NCBI GenBank assembly: GCA_014138725.1
Contig: JACJID010000001.1
Span: forward strand, 2,046,001-2,110,000
DNA length: 64,000 nt
Direction of reading: 5' to 3'
Source: Kutzneria viridogrisea
GTDB lineage: Bacteria; Actinomycetota; Actinomycetes; Mycobacteriales; Pseudonocardiaceae
Shown here: piece by piece, positions 16,478 through 24,967 of the stretch
Layout: each line of letters begins with the position of its first letter
Numbering within the stretch: the stretch's first letter is position 1
Made by a program: the position numbers and the translations under genes
Notes under the pieces: generated by a model
Seen by the model: only the letters and a program-made list of their open reading frames with translations
What the model was told of the DNA's origin: nothing
Database searches by the model: none

Positions 16478-17308
16478 ATGGCGCAGCCAATCGCCGCGAC
16501 CCGCCCCGTTTCCGTTGCCGCAGCCGCTCCGCGCACACGATCCCGTTGCGCGGTGGGCACCGACGGCTCGTATTGGGGTGATGCGGCCCTGGCGTGGGCT
16601 GCGCAGCACGCCTGCGCCATCGGCGCGGAACTGGACGTGCACCAAGCGGATCCGCGCTTCATGGACATCCCCGCCGACATCCCGGTGGACGCCGGGATCG
16701 GGGACACGTTGCGGTCCATGCCGCATCTTCCTGTCCGCATCTTGCGCAGTGGCCCCGATCCGATCAGCACCCTGGTGTCGGCCAGCGCGAGCGCGGACAT
16801 GATCGTGCTGGGCTGCCGGGGCCACCACCACGGCACGCTCGGTCTCGGGCACAGCGTGATTCCCGTGGTGGCCAGGTCCCGCTGCGACACCGTTGTCGTG
16901 CGCGGGCTGCCCGCCACGCTGCGCGGGCGCAGCAGGTGGATCACCGCGGTCGTGCGCGGCAGCCGCGAGGACGCCTCGGTGGTGGAGCGGGCGGCGCGGC
17001 TGGCCACCGTGCTGCTGGGCAGGGTGCGTGTGGTGCAGGTCAGCCCGCCGACGGTGATCCAGGCCGAGGACCCGGCGAGCACGCTGGAGCGGGCCCGCGT
17101 GCAGCTGGCCGAGTCGGCGCCCAGGATGACCGTGGAGCTGCGGTCCATGGCGGGGCAACCGCTGGAGGCCGCGGCCGCGTGCGCCGACACCGACCTGCTG
17201 GTGCTGGGCGTCGGCTCGGCACTGCACGGGGACCGCACGCGGCTGGACCCGATGACCAAGGCGGCGCTGTACCACTCGCGCTGCCCGGTGTTGATCACCA
17301 GGAGCTGA
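16478..17308 (+). CDS. Universal stress protein, two tandem Usp domains
   Basis: 276 residues, ATG 16478 with AGGAGG at 16463-16468. The N-terminal Usp domain begins at RCAVGTDGSYWGDAALAWAA and ends with LGCRGHHHGTLGLGHSVI, a variant of the ATP-loop G-2x-G-9x-G(S/T) in which the last G is His. The second domain (ITAVVRGS...PVLITR) is more diverged. Predicted cytoplasmic nucleotide-binding stress protein. A paralogue follows 103 bp downstream; the two are about a third identical by eye and probably arose by duplication. Confidence 0.88.
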   Translation: MAQPIAATRPVSVAAAAPRTRSRCAVGTDGSYWGDAALAWAAQHACAIGAELDVHQADPRFMDIPADIPVDAGIGDTLRSMPHLPVRILRSGPDPISTLVSASASADMIVLGCRGHHHGTLGLGHSVIPVVARSRCDTVVVRGLPATLRGRSRWITAVVRGSREDASVVERAARLATVLLGRVRVVQVSPPTVIQAEDPASTLERARVQLAESAPRMTVELRSMAGQPLEAAAACADTDLLVLGVGSALHGDRTRLDPMTKAALYHSRCPVLITRS

Positions 17309-17411
17309 CTGACCTGTTCGGGCGGTGCCCCTGGCGATCATCGGGTCGGGGGAGCAGAGTGTTCGGCGGCGCCGAAATCCCGGATTCCCTGTTGCCGCCA
17401 GGAGGTTCCGC

Positions 17412-18188
17412 ATGGCGAGAGTCAGCGCGTCCGCGACCGTCCGCGGCGAACGCCGCGGCACCGGCCTGGGTGGTGTGGTTGTCGGCACGGACGGCTCCCC
17501 CTGGGGATCGGCCGCGCTGGGCTGGGCCGCCAGGCACGCCTGGCTGACCGGCAGGGAACTCGTGGTGCACCAGTCCGGTGCCGAACCGTCCACATCGGAC
17601 CGCCCGCTCACGCTGCACCCGCTGCCCGTGCGCGTGCGTGAGGCGGGACCGGACCCGCTGCGCACCCTGGTGCCCGCCAGTGAACACGCCGCGCTGGTCG
17701 TGCTGGGCTGCCGGGGGCAGCAGCACCGCTCGTTCGGGCTGGGCCGCTGGGTGCTGGCCGTGGTGGCCGCCGCGCACTGCGACACCGTGGTGGTGCGCGG
17801 GCTGGACGAGGCGGTGCACGGCAGGTACGGCTCGGTCACCGCGCTGATCGGCGGTGTGCACACCGACCGGGGGGTGCTGGCTCGCGCCGCGGCGATGGCC
17901 GCCGCGTCCCGCAGCGTGCTGCGCGTGGTGCACGCCCAGCCGCCGGGTGCGGTGGACGGGCAGGACCCGCAGGACGTGCTGGACCGGGCACGGGACCTGC
18001 TCGCGCTGCACGAGCCCAGGATCTCCGTGGACCTGGTCGCGGTGCCGGGGCTGCCTTACGAGGCGGTGGCCGCGTGCGGGCGCACCGACCTGCTGGTGGT
18101 CGGCGCCGGTGCCGGCGGCCGGCTGGGCACGGTGACCAAGGAGGCGCTGCACCATGCCCTGTGCCCGGTGCTGGCGGTCCACGTGTAG
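17412..18188 (+). CDS. Universal stress protein, second paralogue
   Basis: 258 residues, ATG with AGGAGG ending 6 nt upstream. Two Usp domains: VVVGTDGSPWGSAALGWAARHAW at the start, LGCRGQQHRSFGLGRWVL as the first ATP-loop-like segment, and a second domain ending CPVLAVHV. The layout matches the gene upstream, including the shared DPxxTLVxAS and RCDTVVVRGL/HCDTVVVRGL segments. A GNAT gene starts 9 nt after its stop and is probably in the same transcript. Confidence 0.87.
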   Translation: MARVSASATVRGERRGTGLGGVVVGTDGSPWGSAALGWAARHAWLTGRELVVHQSGAEPSTSDRPLTLHPLPVRVREAGPDPLRTLVPASEHAALVVLGCRGQQHRSFGLGRWVLAVVAAAHCDTVVVRGLDEAVHGRYGSVTALIGGVHTDRGVLARAAAMAAASRSVLRVVHAQPPGAVDGQDPQDVLDRARDLLALHEPRISVDLVAVPGLPYEAVAACGRTDLLVVGAGAGGRLGTVTKEALHHALCPVLAVHV

Positions 18189-18197
18189 ACAGATCGG

Positions 18198-18923
18198 GTG
18201 ACTGATCAACAACGTGTGGAGTTGAGCGACCCCGCGGGGCGGCCGGTGCTGAGCTACCTGCCGGGCACCATTGAGGGCGTACCCGCCGCGCGCGATGTGG
18301 TGGTGCTGGGTGAGGGTGCGGCCGAGGTGGTGCTGCGGGAGCTGCCCGGCCACGTGGTGATGGCCCCGGTCGAGCTGGGTACGCGCCTGGTGGAGCTGGG
18401 CGCGGGCCTGCGGCGGCACGGCCACGGTCTGCGCCGGGACCTGCGCGCCGACCCGCCGCCCGCGGACTGGGCCACCGTGCGGCCGCCCGACCCGCTGCGG
18501 GTGGTCCCGTTCGCGCACACCGCGGAGCAGTTGGCTCCCGCGTGGCACGCGGCGTACCCGCCGGGGCACGTCGACCACCACGCGGACGGCTCGTTGGAGC
18601 CCATGCGGCGGCTGCTGGCCGGTCAGGTGCTGGGCCCGGTGCTGCCGTGCAGCGCGGTCATGGTCGAGGGCGAGTCGGTGGTGGCGTGCGTGATCGTCAC
18701 CGAGGGGACCTCGGACCCGTGGATCACCGACGTGTTCCGCGACCCCGCGCCCACCTACGCCGGGCTGGGCGGGCTGCTGCTGCGCCGCGTGGTGGCCGAG
18801 GCACACGCCACCGGGCTGGCCGCCATCGGTCTGGCGGTCACCGAGGGCAACCCGGCGCGGGCCCTGTACGAGCGGCTCGGCTTCGTGCTGTTCGAGTCCA
18901 CGGTGAGCGTGCGCGTGCCGTGA
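18198..18923 (+). CDS. GNAT family N-acetyltransferase
   Basis: 241 residues, GTG start 9 nt after the Usp gene. The N-terminal 95 residues are not conserved. The GNAT domain spans about 95-240, with the acetyl-CoA pyrophosphate loop as GLGGLLLRRVVAEAHATG and a C-terminal VTEGNPARALYERLGF motif, which is diagnostic. The substrate is unknown. Likely cytoplasmic and co-transcribed with the stress-protein genes. Confidence 0.83.
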   Translation: MTDQQRVELSDPAGRPVLSYLPGTIEGVPAARDVVVLGEGAAEVVLRELPGHVVMAPVELGTRLVELGAGLRRHGHGLRRDLRADPPPADWATVRPPDPLRVVPFAHTAEQLAPAWHAAYPPGHVDHHADGSLEPMRRLLAGQVLGPVLPCSAVMVEGESVVACVIVTEGTSDPWITDVFRDPAPTYAGLGGLLLRRVVAEAHATGLAAIGLAVTEGNPARALYERLGFVLFESTVSVRVP

Positions 18924-18925
18924 CG

Positions 18926-18954
18926 TTGTCGACATACCAACCGGTCGGTACTAT
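18926..18954 (+). promoter_or_regulatory. Leaderless promoter of the HAD-APH-ACAD operon with a TetR-type operator in its spacer
   Basis: TTGTCG (18926-18931), 17-nt spacer, TACTAT (18949-18954); the expected transcription start falls on the GTG at 18961, so the mRNA is probably leaderless. The 16-bp near-perfect palindrome TACCAACCGGTCGGTA (18935-18950, one mismatched pair) fills the spacer and touches the -10 box. This sequence type is bound by TetR regulators of fatty-acid genes; the regulator gene is not adjacent. Confidence 0.7.
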
Positions 18955-18960
18955 CGCGGC

Positions 18961-19611
18961 GTGCCGACTTCCCCCGAGCGCGTCGTGGACGCCGTCGTGT
19001 TCGACTTCGGCGGCGTGCTCACCACCCCGCTGAGCCAGTCCACCGGGCAGTGGCTGGCCGCCGACCAGGTCGACCCCGACCGGTTCGCGCAGGTCATGCG
19101 CCGCTGGTTGGGCCGTGAGGCCGAGCCGGGCAACCCGATCCACCTGCTGGAGACCGGGGAGCTGCCCGCCGAGCGGTTCGAGCAGCTGTTCGCCGCGGAA
19201 CTGGTCACCACCAGTGGCGGGCCGGTGTCCGCGCCGGGCCTGCTGGGCAGGCTGTTCGCCGGGATGAGCCCCGACCCGGACATGGTCGACCTGCTGCGCG
19301 CTCTGCGCGCCGCCGGGCTGCGCGTGGCCCTGCTGTCCAACAGTTGGGGCAACGAGTACCCGCTGGAGCTGCTGCGGGAGCTGTGCGAGCTGCTGGTGAT
19401 CAGCGAGCAGGTGGGGCTGCGCAAGCCCGACCCCCGGATCTACCGGCACCTGCTCACCCAGCTGGACCTGCCCGCGGACCGCTGCGTGTTCGTGGACGAC
19501 TTCGTCGGCAACGTGCTGGGTGCCCAGGCCGTGGGCATGCGCGCGATCCGGCACCTGGACCCGGCCACCACCAAGGCCGAACTGGCTCAACTGATCGGGG
19601 TGGATCTGTGA
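18961..19611 (+). CDS. HAD-IA hydrolase (ACAD10 N-terminal-domain-like)
   Basis: 216 residues, GTG start, probably leaderless. HAD motifs in order: I VVFDFGGVLTTP (here DFGG, lacking the second Asp of DxD), II LLSNSWGNE, III the Lys in GLRKPDPRIY, IV CVFVDDFVGN. The missing DxD Asp suggests it may not be a classical phosphatase. Proteins of this kind occur next to, or fused with, aminoglycoside-phosphotransferase-like kinases and acyl-CoA dehydrogenases, as in animal ACAD10, whose first domain is a HAD. It overlaps the kinase gene by a GTGA. Confidence 0.85.
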   Translation: MPTSPERVVDAVVFDFGGVLTTPLSQSTGQWLAADQVDPDRFAQVMRRWLGREAEPGNPIHLLETGELPAERFEQLFAAELVTTSGGPVSAPGLLGRLFAGMSPDPDMVDLLRALRAAGLRVALLSNSWGNEYPLELLRELCELLVISEQVGLRKPDPRIYRHLLTQLDLPADRCVFVDDFVGNVLGAQAVGMRAIRHLDPATTKAELAQLIGVDL

Positions 19612-20639
19612 CGGAGTTGCCTGGCCTGGACCTAGACGCGCTGGCCGCGCACCTGGACACGACCCGGCCCGAGCTGGTCACCGGGCCGTTGAGCGCCAAA
19701 CTGATCCCCGGCGGGCGGTCCAACCTGACCTACCGGCTCACCGACGGCACGCACCGCTGGGTGCTGCGCCGCCCGCCGCTGGGCCACGTGCTGGCCACCG
19801 CGCACGACATGTCCCGGGAGCACCGGGTGATCAGCGCGCTGGCGGGCACGGCCGTGCCGGTGCCGCACACCGAGCTGCTGTGCACCGACCCCGAGGTGAT
19901 CGGCGCCCCGTTCTACCTGATGGAGCAGGTCGCGGGCACGCCGATGCGCTCACGGGCCGACACCGCCGGGCTGCGCCCCGAGCAGGCCGCCACGGTCGCC
20001 GAGCGGCTCATCGACGTGCTGGCCACCCTGCACGAGGTGGACCCGGACTCGGTGGGGCTGGGCGACTTCGGCCGTCCCGAGGGCTTCATGGCCCGGCAGG
20101 TCGCGCGCTGGCGCAAGCAGCTCGACGCCTCGCGCAGCCGTGAGCTGCCCGGCATCGACGAGCTGCACACCGCGCTGGGCGCCGCCGTGCCCACGGCGCA
20201 GCGCGCCACGATCGTGCACGGGGACTACCGGCTGGACAACACCCTGGTCACCACCGATCCGTTGGGCATCAGCGCGGTGCTGGACTGGGAGATGTCCACC
20301 CTCGGTGACCCGCTGTCGGACCTGGGCCTGTTCGTCGTCTACTGGCAGGGCCTTGGCGGGGCGGACGACCCGATCACCAACGGGGTCTCGGCCACCCCCG
20401 GCTTCCCCAGCACCGACGCGCTGGTCGCCCGCTACGCCGCCCGCACCGGCATCGAGGTCGGCAACCTCGGCTGGTACGTGGCCTTCGCCTACTTCAAGCT
20501 CGCCGTCGTGCTGGAGGGCATCCACTACCGGTTCACCCAGGGCGGCACCGTCGGCGCCGGTTTCGAGCGGATCGGCACCCTGGTCGCCCCCCTGGTCGCC
20601 GCGGGCAACGCCGCCCTGTCCGAAGTCAAGGAGGACTGA
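19608..20639 (+). CDS. APH-like kinase associated with acyl-CoA dehydrogenase (FadE36/ACAD10 kinase-domain type)
   Basis: 343 residues from the GTG overlapping the HAD stop. Protein-kinase-like fold: [10 protein letters not shown] glycine-rich region, catalytic [11 protein letters not shown] (Brenner motif) and the metal-binding [18 protein letters not shown]. In the ACAD10/ACAD11 and Pseudomonas Lva pathways, kinases of this type phosphorylate the 4-hydroxyl of 4-hydroxyacyl-CoA so that the partner dehydrogenase can eliminate phosphate. Its TGA shares a base with the ATG of the dehydrogenase. Antibiotic resistance is unlikely; the fatty-acid context decides the call. Confidence 0.87.
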   Translation: MTELPGLDLDALAAHLDTTRPELVTGPLSAKLIPGGRSNLTYRLTDGTHRWVLRRPPLGHVLATAHDMSREHRVISALAGTAVPVPHTELLCTDPEVIGAPFYLMEQVAGTPMRSRADTAGLRPEQAATVAERLIDVLATLHEVDPDSVGLGDFGRPEGFMARQVARWRKQLDASRSRELPGIDELHTALGAAVPTAQRATIVHGDYRLDNTLVTTDPLGISAVLDWEMSTLGDPLSDLGLFVVYWQGLGGADDPITNGVSATPGFPSTDALVARYAARTGIEVGNLGWYVAFAYFKLAVVLEGIHYRFTQGGTVGAGFERIGTLVAPLVAAGNAALSEVKED

Positions 20640-21850
20640 TGGAGTTCGAGTACGACCAGCGCACCCAGGACCTGGTGGGCCGCCTCACCGAGTTCATGGA
20701 CAGCCACGTCTACCCGGCCGAGGCGGCACACGACGAGTTCGTGCTGGCCAACCCGACCTCCTGGGACGCGCCCCCGGTCATCGAGGAGCTCAAGGCCGAG
20801 GCGCGCAGGCGCGGGCTGTGGAACCTGTTCCTGCCCGACGCTGAGCACGGTGCGGGGCTGACCAACCTCCAGTACGCCCCGCTCGCCGAGATCACCGGCC
20901 GCAGCCCCGCGCTGGCCCCCGAGGCGCTCAACTGCGCCGCGCCGGACACCGGCAACATGGAGGTGCTGGCCATGTTCGGCACCCCCGAGCAGCAGGACCA
21001 GTGGCTCAAGCCGCTGCTGGAGGGCGAGATCCGCTCGGCGTTCTGCATGACCGAGCCCGAGGTCGCCTCCTCCGACGCCACCAACATCGCCACCCGCATC
21101 GAACGCGATGGCGACCACTACGTGATCAACGGCCGCAAGTGGTTCGCCTCCGGGGCGATGAGCCCGCGCGCCAAGATCTTCATCGTGATGGGGCAGACCG
21201 ACCCCACCGCCGAGCGGCACCGCCGCCAGAGCCAGGTGCTGGTGCCCCGCGACACCCCCGGCGTCACCGTCAAGCGCGGCATGCACGTGTTCGGCTTCAC
21301 CGACGGCGCGCACGGCGGCCACGCCGAGGTGATCTTCGACAACGTGCGCGTGCCGGTGTCCAACATCATCGCCGGGGAGGGCGAGGGCTTCGCGATCGCC
21401 CAGGCCCGGCTGGGCCCCGGCCGCATCCACCACTGCATGCGCCTGATCGGCATGGCCGAGCGCGCGCTGGAGCTGATGTGCCGCCGCACCCTGGACCGGG
21501 TGGCCTTCGGCAAGCCCATCGCCGAGCAGGGCGTGGTACAGGACTGGATCGCCGAGTCCCGGGTCCGCATCGAGCAGGCCCGCCTGCTGGTGCTCAAGAC
21601 CGCGTGGCTGATGGACACCGTGGGCAACCGCGGGGCGCACACCGAGATCCAGTCCATCAAGATCGGCACCCCGGCGATGGCCGAGTGGGTCATCGACAAG
21701 GCCATCCAGGCCCACGGCGGCGGCGGGGTCAGCCAGGACTTCCCGCTGACCCTGCTGTGGACCGCCGCGCGCATGCTGCGCATCGCCGACGGCCCCGACG
21801 AGGTGCACAAGATGTCGCTGGCCCGCCGCGAGCTCAAGCGCTACCGCTGA
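20639..21850 (+). CDS. Acyl-CoA dehydrogenase (ACAD10/11-like)
   Basis: 403 residues, ATG overlapping the kinase stop, AAGGAGG upstream. Flavoprotein of the acyl-CoA dehydrogenase family: [15 protein letters not shown] (FAD/substrate motif) near residue 138, the [14 protein letters not shown] loop, [15 protein letters not shown] and [15 protein letters not shown] near the C-terminus. These match the FadE36-neighbour and ACAD10/11 subgroup rather than short-chain dehydrogenases. Predicted partner of the upstream kinase in handling 4-phosphoacyl-CoA intermediates; this step is inference. Last gene of the three-gene operon, followed by a strong hairpin. Confidence 0.9.
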   Translation: MEFEYDQRTQDLVGRLTEFMDSHVYPAEAAHDEFVLANPTSWDAPPVIEELKAEARRRGLWNLFLPDAEHGAGLTNLQYAPLAEITGRSPALAPEALNCAAPDTGNMEVLAMFGTPEQQDQWLKPLLEGEIRSAFCMTEPEVASSDATNIATRIERDGDHYVINGRKWFASGAMSPRAKIFIVMGQTDPTAERHRRQSQVLVPRDTPGVTVKRGMHVFGFTDGAHGGHAEVIFDNVRVPVSNIIAGEGEGFAIAQARLGPGRIHHCMRLIGMAERALELMCRRTLDRVAFGKPIAEQGVVQDWIAESRVRIEQARLLVLKTAWLMDTVGNRGAHTEIQSIKIGTPAMAEWVIDKAIQAHGGGGVSQDFPLTLLWTAARMLRIADGPDEVHKMSLARRELKRYR

Positions 21851-21855
21851 GCACA

Positions 21856-21894
21856 CCGCGGTGCCCCGGTCCGCCGAAGTCCGGGGCACCGCGG
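21856..21894. terminator. Bidirectional hairpin between acyl-CoA dehydrogenase and carboxylesterase genes
   Basis: Perfect 14-bp stem CCGCGGTGCCCCGG (21856-21869) / CCGGGGCACCGCGG (21881-21894) with an 11-nt loop, placed between two convergent stop codons. Confidence 0.85.
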
Positions 21895-21901
21895 GGCGCG
21901 G

Positions 21902-23461
21902 TCAGGAGCCGACCGTGCCGGAGCTCCACAGGTCGCACTGGTGCTCAACGCCCAGGTCGACCGGTCCGACGGCGTCCGGGGCCAAGCCCTGCACCCGGGC
22001 GTCACCGCCGAATCGAGCCCAGTGCGCAACACCTGGGGTGTTCGGATCACCGATCGCCGCGAATCGCGTCCAGTACCCGATCATCTGCGCGGACAGCCTT
22101 GCCTGCGCGGGGGTGTACCGGACCGTCGAGTGGTCGAACAAGTAGGCCGCGTCCGAGCCGTGGTAGGCGCCCAGCGGGTACAGCGAGTTCACGTGGAAGA
22201 TCGCGGGCGCCGTGCGGTCGACCATCTCGTAGGCGTGCACCGGCACCTGCCTGGCCAGCACCCGGTCAGCGTCCAGCGCCGGGCAGGCGTAGACCCGGTC
22301 GGTGACGATCGAGGCCCAGACCCGGCTCGGCGCCTGGTCACCGACGGGGTAGCGGTCCAGCACCTGCTGGGCGCGGTCACCGAAGGCGCGGGTGGCGTAG
22401 GCGCTCAGGTCCTGGGCGCTGAACGGTGTGCCCGGCTGGTCCAGGGCGGCGGTGAGCAGGGTCGCCTCGTCCCGGGTGGTGCCCAGCACCGTGGGCACGT
22501 GGTGGAACCGGCCGCTGGCCAGCGCGTCGGCCGGGTGCAGTGGCAGCACCGGCGTGCCGATCGCCGGGCTCCAGTACGGTGCCAGGTTGACCGGCGGCAC
22601 CGTGGCGTGCAGCAGTTCGGCGGTCGGCTTGCCGCGCAGGCAGGCCAGGTCCGCGCAGCCGAGCTGGTGGGCCGCCGCGGTACCCAGGTCCTGCTCGACC
22701 GCCAGCGGCTTCCAGGTGTCCCCGCCCGCGCCGACCCCGGGGATCAGCGCGTCCACCGCGTTGACGTGGCCGCAGGCGCTGCTCTGCACGATGATCTTGT
22801 CGAACAGGCCCGCCGCGGTGGGGGAGGCCAGCAGGGCACACATGCTGTCCCCACCCCCGGACTCGCCGAACACCGTGACGTTGCGCGGGTCCCCGCCGAA
22901 ACCCGCGATGTTGTGCCGCACCCAGCGCAGCGCCGCCTGCTGGTCCTGCAGACCGAAGGTGCCCGACCCGTCCAGCCCCGGGTAGCCCAGGAAACCGAAC
23001 ACGCCCAGCCGGTAGTCCACCTTCACCACGACCACGTCACCGGACCGCGCGAGCCGGTCCACCTGCGTGGAACTGCCCGACCCAGTGCGGAAGCCGCCGC
23101 CGTGCACCCACACCATCACCGGCCTGGGCCGGTTCGCGCGGGCGTGCGGCGTGACCACGTCCAGGTGCAGGCAGTCCTCGTCCATGCTGGCCGGCGTACC
23201 CACCACCGGGTCGGCGTCCTGCGGGCACGGGCTGCCCGGCGTGTTCGCGTCGCGGACCTGCTGCCACGGCACGGGCGGTTGCGGTGCACGCCACCGCAGT
23301 TCGCCCACCGGTGGTGCCGCGTACGGGATGCCCTGCCACGTGCCGTCCACCCCGCGCACCGGCCCGTACTCGGTGCGCACCACGTCCCCTGCGCTGGCCG
23401 AGGCTGGCACCACCAGCGCGGTCGCCGCCAGCACGGCCAACGCCGCTGCCTTACCCCACAT
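21902..23461 (-). CDS. Secreted type B carboxylesterase
   Basis: 519 residues from ATG 23461, chosen because GGGGGAGGACAC precedes it and because it begins a signal peptide (LAVLAATALVVPASASA). Alpha/beta hydrolase of the carboxylesterase/cholinesterase family: GxPYAxPPVGxLRWxxP near the start, oxyanion HGGGF, nucleophile elbow GESGGG, an acidic residue in TTRDEATLL and His in GAYHGSDAAYLF. Conserved EDCLHLDV is present. It hydrolyses ester bonds outside the cell; the substrate is unknown. Monocistronic. Confidence 0.9.
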   Translation of the reverse strand: MWGKAAALAVLAATALVVPASASAGDVVRTEYGPVRGVDGTWQGIPYAAPPVGELRWRAPQPPVPWQQVRDANTPGSPCPQDADPVVGTPASMDEDCLHLDVVTPHARANRPRPVMVWVHGGGFRTGSGSSTQVDRLARSGDVVVVKVDYRLGVFGFLGYPGLDGSGTFGLQDQQAALRWVRHNIAGFGGDPRNVTVFGESGGGDSMCALLASPTAAGLFDKIIVQSSACGHVNAVDALIPGVGAGGDTWKPLAVEQDLGTAAAHQLGCADLACLRGKPTAELLHATVPPVNLAPYWSPAIGTPVLPLHPADALASGRFHHVPTVLGTTRDEATLLTAALDQPGTPFSAQDLSAYATRAFGDRAQQVLDRYPVGDQAPSRVWASIVTDRVYACPALDADRVLARQVPVHAYEMVDRTAPAIFHVNSLYPLGAYHGSDAAYLFDHSTVRYTPAQARLSAQMIGYWTRFAAIGDPNTPGVAHWARFGGDARVQGLAPDAVGPVDLGVEHQCDLWSSGTVGS

Positions 23462-23532
23462 GTGTCCTCCCCCAAAACTCGTCCCGGCCAATGCTGTCGA
23501 GCCCGGTGCGCCCACACATCCGGAACAACCCC

Positions 23533-23561
23533 GAGTCCCGCCCTGGGTACGGCGAGTCCCG
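23533..23561 (+). repeat. Two GAGTCCCG 21-bp units
   Basis: GAGTCCCG at 23533 and at 23554, exactly 21 bp apart, with bodies like those of the 12.8-kb array (CCTGGGTAC, TCCGGGTAC). They directly precede two palindromic repeats. Confidence 0.7.
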
Positions 23562-23573
23562 CTCCGGGTACGT

Positions 23574-23622
23574 CACGAAGGTGCCGTTCGCGTCATTGGG
23601 CGTCCTGAACGGCACCTTGGTG
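23574..23622. repeat. Palindromic repeat, copy B (degenerate)
   Basis: Arms CACGAAGGTGCCGTTC (23574-23589) and GAACGGCACCTTGGTG (23607-23622), with one mismatched pair and a 17-nt loop. Same arm sequence as copies A, C and D. Confidence 0.75.
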
Positions 23623-23660
23623 GCATAGGGGCGGGACGTGGCGGCGCGCTGGGGCCGAAC

Positions 23661-23713
23661 GTCATGAAGGTGCCGTTCGCGACGCTCAACGTCTCAAACG
23701 GCACCTTCATGAC
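23661..23713. repeat. Palindromic repeat, copy C, covering the MFS stop codon
   Basis: Perfect 17-bp arms GTCATGAAGGTGCCGTT (23661-23677) / AACGGCACCTTCATGAC (23697-23713). The right arm contains the TGA (23707-23709, minus strand) of the MFS gene, so the repeat supplies the end of that reading frame. Confidence 0.8.
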
Positions 23714-24909
23714 ACTGCGGTGTGCGGCAGGCGGCGCACGGCGCGGGAGGCCAGCGGGAGCAGGGCCACGGCTACGGTCAGGACCCCGGCGACGGTGATC
23801 ACCGGGAAGCCGCCGAAGGTCTGCGCCAGCGGGCCCACGCTGAGCTGGCCGATCGGGATGGCGAGGTAGGACAGCAGGTCGTCGTAGGAGGCGACCCGGG
23901 ACAACACGTGGGACGGCACGTGTTCCTGCAAGGACGTGTCCCAGCTGATCCCGGCCGCGGCCATGCCCAGCCCGGAGGCGAACCCCGTGACGATCAACCA
24001 CGGAGCGACCGCCTGCGCGCCGATGGCCAGCAGGGGCAGGGCGACCAGCACGCTCAGCAGTTGCCCCAGCGCGAGCAGGCGCCGTACGGCCAACCGGTAG
24101 AGCAGCACGCTCATCAGCAGCAGGCCGGCCCCGCGGGCGCTGAGCACGAACCCCCAGGTCGCCTCGCCGCTGACCTGACGGGTGAGTTCGGGGCCCAGGA
24201 CCTGCCAGGTGCCGGTCAGCACCAGGTTCAGCAGGCAGGAACACGCGGTGACCACCCACACCCACCGGATGCCCGCGAACTGCTGCCAGCCCAGGCGGAT
24301 GTCGCTGCGGACCGTGCCCGCTCGGGACGCGGTCCCGGCCAGCGGGAGTCGCAGGAACAGCCCGGCGGCGATCAGGTAGGTCGCGGCGTCGAAGGCGATG
24401 GCCGGGCCACTGCCCGCCGCCACGACGAGTAGCCCGCCCAGTCCCGGGCCGAGGATCTTCGTGAGGTTGCGGGTGGTGGCCAACGCCGAGTTGGCCTGCC
24501 GCAGCTGGGACTTGTCCACCAGCTGCGGCAGTACCCCGCGCAGCGCCGGGGTGGTGAACGCGGCGAGCGCCCCGTTGAGCAGTTCCAGCCCCGCCACGGC
24601 GGGCAGCGAGTAGTGGCCGGTCAGCAGCAGGGCCGCGACCGCACCCTGGGTGAGCGCCGAGCCGAGGTTCGCGGCCACCAGCACCGTGCGCCGTGGGAAC
24701 CGGTCGGCCACCGCCCCACCCACCAGTAGCAGGGCCAGCAGCGGCAGCATGTGGGCGGCGAGCACCACGCCGAGGTCACCGGCGCTGCCCGAGGCGTCGA
24801 GCACGGCGAACGCCAGGGCGACCGGGGCCATCGAGCTGCCGAGCAGGGACACCAGGCGGGCGGCCAGGAACACGCGGAAACCGGTGTGGGTCAGGGGAGC
24901 GGTGCGCAC
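23707..24909 (-). CDS. MFS exporter (MFS_3, EntS-like)
   Basis: 400 residues, about 12 membrane segments. Starts FRVFLAARLVSLLGSSMAPVA, with the MFS loop motif GGAVADRFPRRTVLV between helices 2 and 3 and a helix-4/5 region (LELLNGALAAFTTPALRGVLP) typical of the MFS_3/enterobactin-exporter-like group of drug exporters. Divergent from an ArsR-like regulator gene with a 58-bp gap, so regulation by that protein is likely. Its last codons lie in a palindromic repeat. Substrate unknown. Confidence 0.85.
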   Translation of the reverse strand: MRTAPLTHTGFRVFLAARLVSLLGSSMAPVALAFAVLDASGSAGDLGVVLAAHMLPLLALLLVGGAVADRFPRRTVLVAANLGSALTQGAVAALLLTGHYSLPAVAGLELLNGALAAFTTPALRGVLPQLVDKSQLRQANSALATTRNLTKILGPGLGGLLVVAAGSGPAIAFDAATYLIAAGLFLRLPLAGTASRAGTVRSDIRLGWQQFAGIRWVWVVTACSCLLNLVLTGTWQVLGPELTRQVSGEATWGFVLSARGAGLLLMSVLLYRLAVRRLLALGQLLSVLVALPLLAIGAQAVAPWLIVTGFASGLGMAAAGISWDTSLQEHVPSHVLSRVASYDDLLSYLAIPIGQLSVGPLAQTFGGFPVITVAGVLTVAVALLPLASRAVRRLPHTAVS

Positions 24910-24967
24910 CGGCGGGAGTCTGCGGACCCGAGCGGGCGGCCGCTATGGTTTCGGCAGGAGGCGAAAG

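Noticed and set aside
19608-20639. Aminoglycoside resistance kinase
   Set aside because: The fold is the same, but overlap with HAD and acyl-CoA dehydrogenase genes identifies the ACAD10/FadE36-associated kinase group.
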